Source: Balanoglossus misakiensis
Taxonomy: Eukaryota > Hemichordata
NCBI GenBank assembly: GCA_040954595.2
Contig: CM082593.2
Span: 6,882,001 to 6,946,000 of the forward strand
Direction of reading: 5' to 3'
DNA length: 64,000 bases
Below, one piece after another: positions 61,362-64,000 of this stretch. Every line of letters starts with the position of its first letter. Positions within the stretch are counted from its first letter, which is position 1. Made by a program: the position numbers and the translations under genes. The notes beneath the pieces were generated by a model that saw only the letters and a program-made list of their open reading frames with translations, did not search any database and had not been told where the DNA came from.

Positions 61362-63631
61362 ATGGCGTTAAAAAGAATAAAAAAGGTAACGTACTCTTCC
61401 AGTTATTCGCCCGAATTAACGATTTTCTTCCGAGTTATACCGTTGTCGGTCTTTGTAGGGTGGTACACACACGCTTCTACGTAACAAGATTTTTAGACAT
61501 CATACAAAGGCGGACACGGTTTACACACTTCACTCGAAAGTCCATTTCCTCGTTGTACATAGCACGGTAGCTGATTTCTGCTTTGACGGGAATCGCATAG
61601 AAATGTCTATCTCTATCAAAGACTCGCCGCAGAGGCCAGATTGGGGATTTCGTTACTGTGGTTTCATTTCAGAATGAGAATGCCCGAGTCCATCGGTTAT
61701 GAATGAAAATGCCGGTTTTCATTCCGGTGTCGTCGTTGCGATTATGACAAACAATCTACTTCCTTTCTACTTCTACCAAAAGTACAAGACTCCAACTGTA
61801 ATATAAATGTTAGATTTACGCCATCGGATGTAAATCTGAATTTTCGGCATAATTATTTCCCCATCGCAAATCGGTGAATTTGTTATGAATCGACATATGC
61901 AGCTTGATGTATTCAGTTCCTGTTGATATTTTATGTGTCTGCAGTTGTTGAAATTGTTTGCGGTATTCTAAAAACAATCGGCGAAATTTTATATGATATT
62001 GAAGTACAGAAGTAGAAATGGGATGGGACGATTTGGCCGTATGCATAATCTCATAACGATTGGGGTTTATTTTGGGAGGTTTGACAGGAGTGTTGAGTCT
62101 GCGACACGACAAAAATGCAAATCATGATCGTTAGTCATGTAATTGTCGGTAGTATCTGCCTGACAACAGGTCTGGCCGTTTGCTGTATAATTCTGTGTCA
62201 GACACCAAAAACTGCTGGTTTAGTTTAGATCAGTTAGTACAGATGGTCATTTATTAAGGTTTTTGTTTCTCAATGACATTGACACCAAACCTGTTGGCTT
62301 TATTTGTATTGTATTAGCAGGTACAGTTATATGTAATAGATTACAGTTAGTGACATCATCAAAATAAAACATGGCTGCCAAATTTAGGTGCGTCCCCACC
62401 ATGTGGATCTTCTTTTGAGACATGGCATCATGTTAACTGCATCCTCTCTCAGTAGAATTTTGCTTCTGAGAACGTGTATTGAACTTTGAATGACTCATTG
62501 ATATTGTGTCCTTGACAGGAATTACAAGACTTGGGTCGTGATCCCCCAGCACAGTGTTCAGCAGGCCCTGTAGGAGATGATCGTAAGTAATCATTTGAAA
62601 AAAAAGAACACATCTGTTTTTTTTTATGGGAAAGATTGCCTTCAGGAGAGATAATGTCCAGTGGTGCTCTGTGATGGCCTCGCATGATTATTTATGTGTC
62701 ATTGCCACAGTGTTTAATACAGGAAGTGATACATGTAAATGTATGTATGATTTCACTCTCATGTTTGAGTGATGTCTCATTGATATCTGAATATTCATAA
62801 TGTTTTTATTAAATATATTCATACAGACAGTATGGCCATCTTTTGATGTGTTTTTGTTTGAACACAAGATGTTTGTTAATGTCAGAATTATGAACAAATG
62901 CAGATAGGTATAAAAACAATTGTACAGAACAGACTGCCGTATTCGGTGTGTCAAGCTAGTTGAGAAGGGGGGGGGGATACAACAGGCTGTCATGTAGTTA
63001 TACATGTAGTTGGCAAAGTACAGTAGTGCACCTTTTTATGGTGGAAAAAATGTGCAAGAAGTGAAATTAATACTTAAAAAATCCTTTTACTAAAGCTGTC
63101 TTCATATCAAAACAAATGTGATATACATATAACCTTGTACCTTAGATCATGTTTGAAAGCAATTTTGAAAACCACAAACAAGTGGTTACGTTGAAAACAA
63201 TTTTTACACTCTACTTCTCCGATGCCATTTAAATTGAACTTTGATTTATAAATTCAAACAATGGCTTAGTCACATGTGCTGATGTGTGCGTCGTCGTCAG
63301 CTCTTAGAGCACAGCTTATAACAGAATGCAGTTTTGACAGTCAAGTCAGTCACTGTGTTCAACCACCCCCTCCCCCCAATAAAAAAGTTAACAGATAGGC
63401 ATAATTGCAAAGCTTGTGCGTGTAGAGTTCAGTTCAGAGGTCACTTGGTCAAAGTCCAAATCTCTCGCTAAAGTACAATTGAGAACTGTTGTACAAGTGG
63501 TCGAACTGGTGTTACCTGCTATAGCTATGAAAGTGAAACTGGGGCAACTACAGTGTAAAGCCTGCTAATGATTCACACTTTTCTTCCCTTTGATTACAGT
63601 GTTTCACTGGCAAGCGACCATAATGGGCCCC
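61362..63631 (+). CDS. UBE2D: UBE2D-type ubiquitin-conjugating enzyme E2, N-terminal 40 residues (runs off right edge)
   Basis: Three exons: 61362-61385 (MALKRIKK), 62519-62582 (ELQDLGRDPPAQCSAG...DD, plus one base) and 63600-63631 (FHWQATIMGP, after a split Leu codon), each with AG/GT borders and matching phases. The 40 residues are almost identical to animal UBE2D1-4. They include helix 1, which contacts E1 and RING E3s, and the start of the beta sheet. The active-site Cys85 and the rest lie beyond the window. The donor after the last exon is GTAAGT, so the gene is cut only by the window edge. It transfers ubiquitin from E1 to substrates with RING or HECT E3 ligases in cytosol and nucleus. 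Confidence 0.96.
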
Positions 63632-64000
63632 GTAAGTATTAGCGCTTTCTGCATTATTCATCAACTGCAATTTTACCATTAATGAAGACACTTGATAAGA
63701 ATAGTAATTTGTGTGTGCGAACTGTGTTTCATAACTTGCTTGACATGACACATTTCTCTTACATTTTTATCTTTCCATGTTTTTGATATTTCACCCAACC
63801 TTTCCATTTGGTTTTAGTGCATTTTGGGAGTTAGAAAAAATATCTTTGTTCACATTTCCAAACTCGCATTAGGGAAGGGGGTTTGATGTCGAACACAAAT
63901 TAGTTTGATTGTGCGTACATGTATTTTAATTATCCATGACATATGCGGAATTGAATTTATGCTCACGTTACATAATTGTTATTTTGGTACGATCTTTGTA

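Overview
This is eukaryotic nuclear DNA: AT-rich, with genes split into many small exons carrying GT..AG junctions, and with many small inverted-repeat elements, microsatellites and minisatellites. The proteins look like those of an invertebrate deuterostome (hemichordate or cephalochordate type). That assignment is an inference from protein similarity and gene neighbourhood; the species cannot be named from the sequence.

Layout. (1) About 2.9-20.2 kb, minus strand: a large gene, at least 13 coding exons, for a protein with two calponin-homology (CH) domains of filamin/actinin type, an acidic linker, coiled coils and a 3.7-kb final exon encoding a Ser/Thr/Tyr-rich tail. One of its introns holds a 1.29-kb near-perfect palindrome flanked by a 7-bp target-site duplication. 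(2) About 20.2-25.8 kb: intergenic and promoter DNA, including a 986-bp TTAA-flanked inverted-repeat element. (3) 25.8-30.9 kb minus and 33.1-40.4 kb plus: two complete SLC9B (NHA-type Na+/H+ antiporter) paralogues, head to head around a divergent promoter. They have nine homologous exons of identical length. The minus-strand copy has Asp-Asn in place of the catalytic Asp-Asp. (4) 40.4-51.4 kb: no gene seen. (5) 51.4-52.2 kb minus: one coding exon for a 245-residue PH-domain-like protein that I do not recognise. (6) 54.15-56.22 kb: a tandem 1.03-kb duplication, each copy with a DR5 nuclear-receptor half-site pair. (7) 58.1-59.6 kb minus: a CISD (mitoNEET/NAF-1) 2Fe-2S protein, complete in three exons. 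(8) 61.4 kb to beyond the right edge, plus: the first three exons of a UBE2D ubiquitin-conjugating enzyme, head to head with CISD.

The order SLC9B - CISD - UBE2D, with CISD and UBE2D divergent, matches the human 4q24 order SLC9B1/SLC9B2 - CISD2 - UBE2D3, so the right half looks like ancient conserved synteny. These genes do not form an operon or one pathway. The main points of interest are the antiporter pair with one altered catalytic site, a minisatellite grown from an exon/splice-donor junction and shared by both paralogues, the large intronic palindrome, and several TTAA- and TA-flanked miniature element families.
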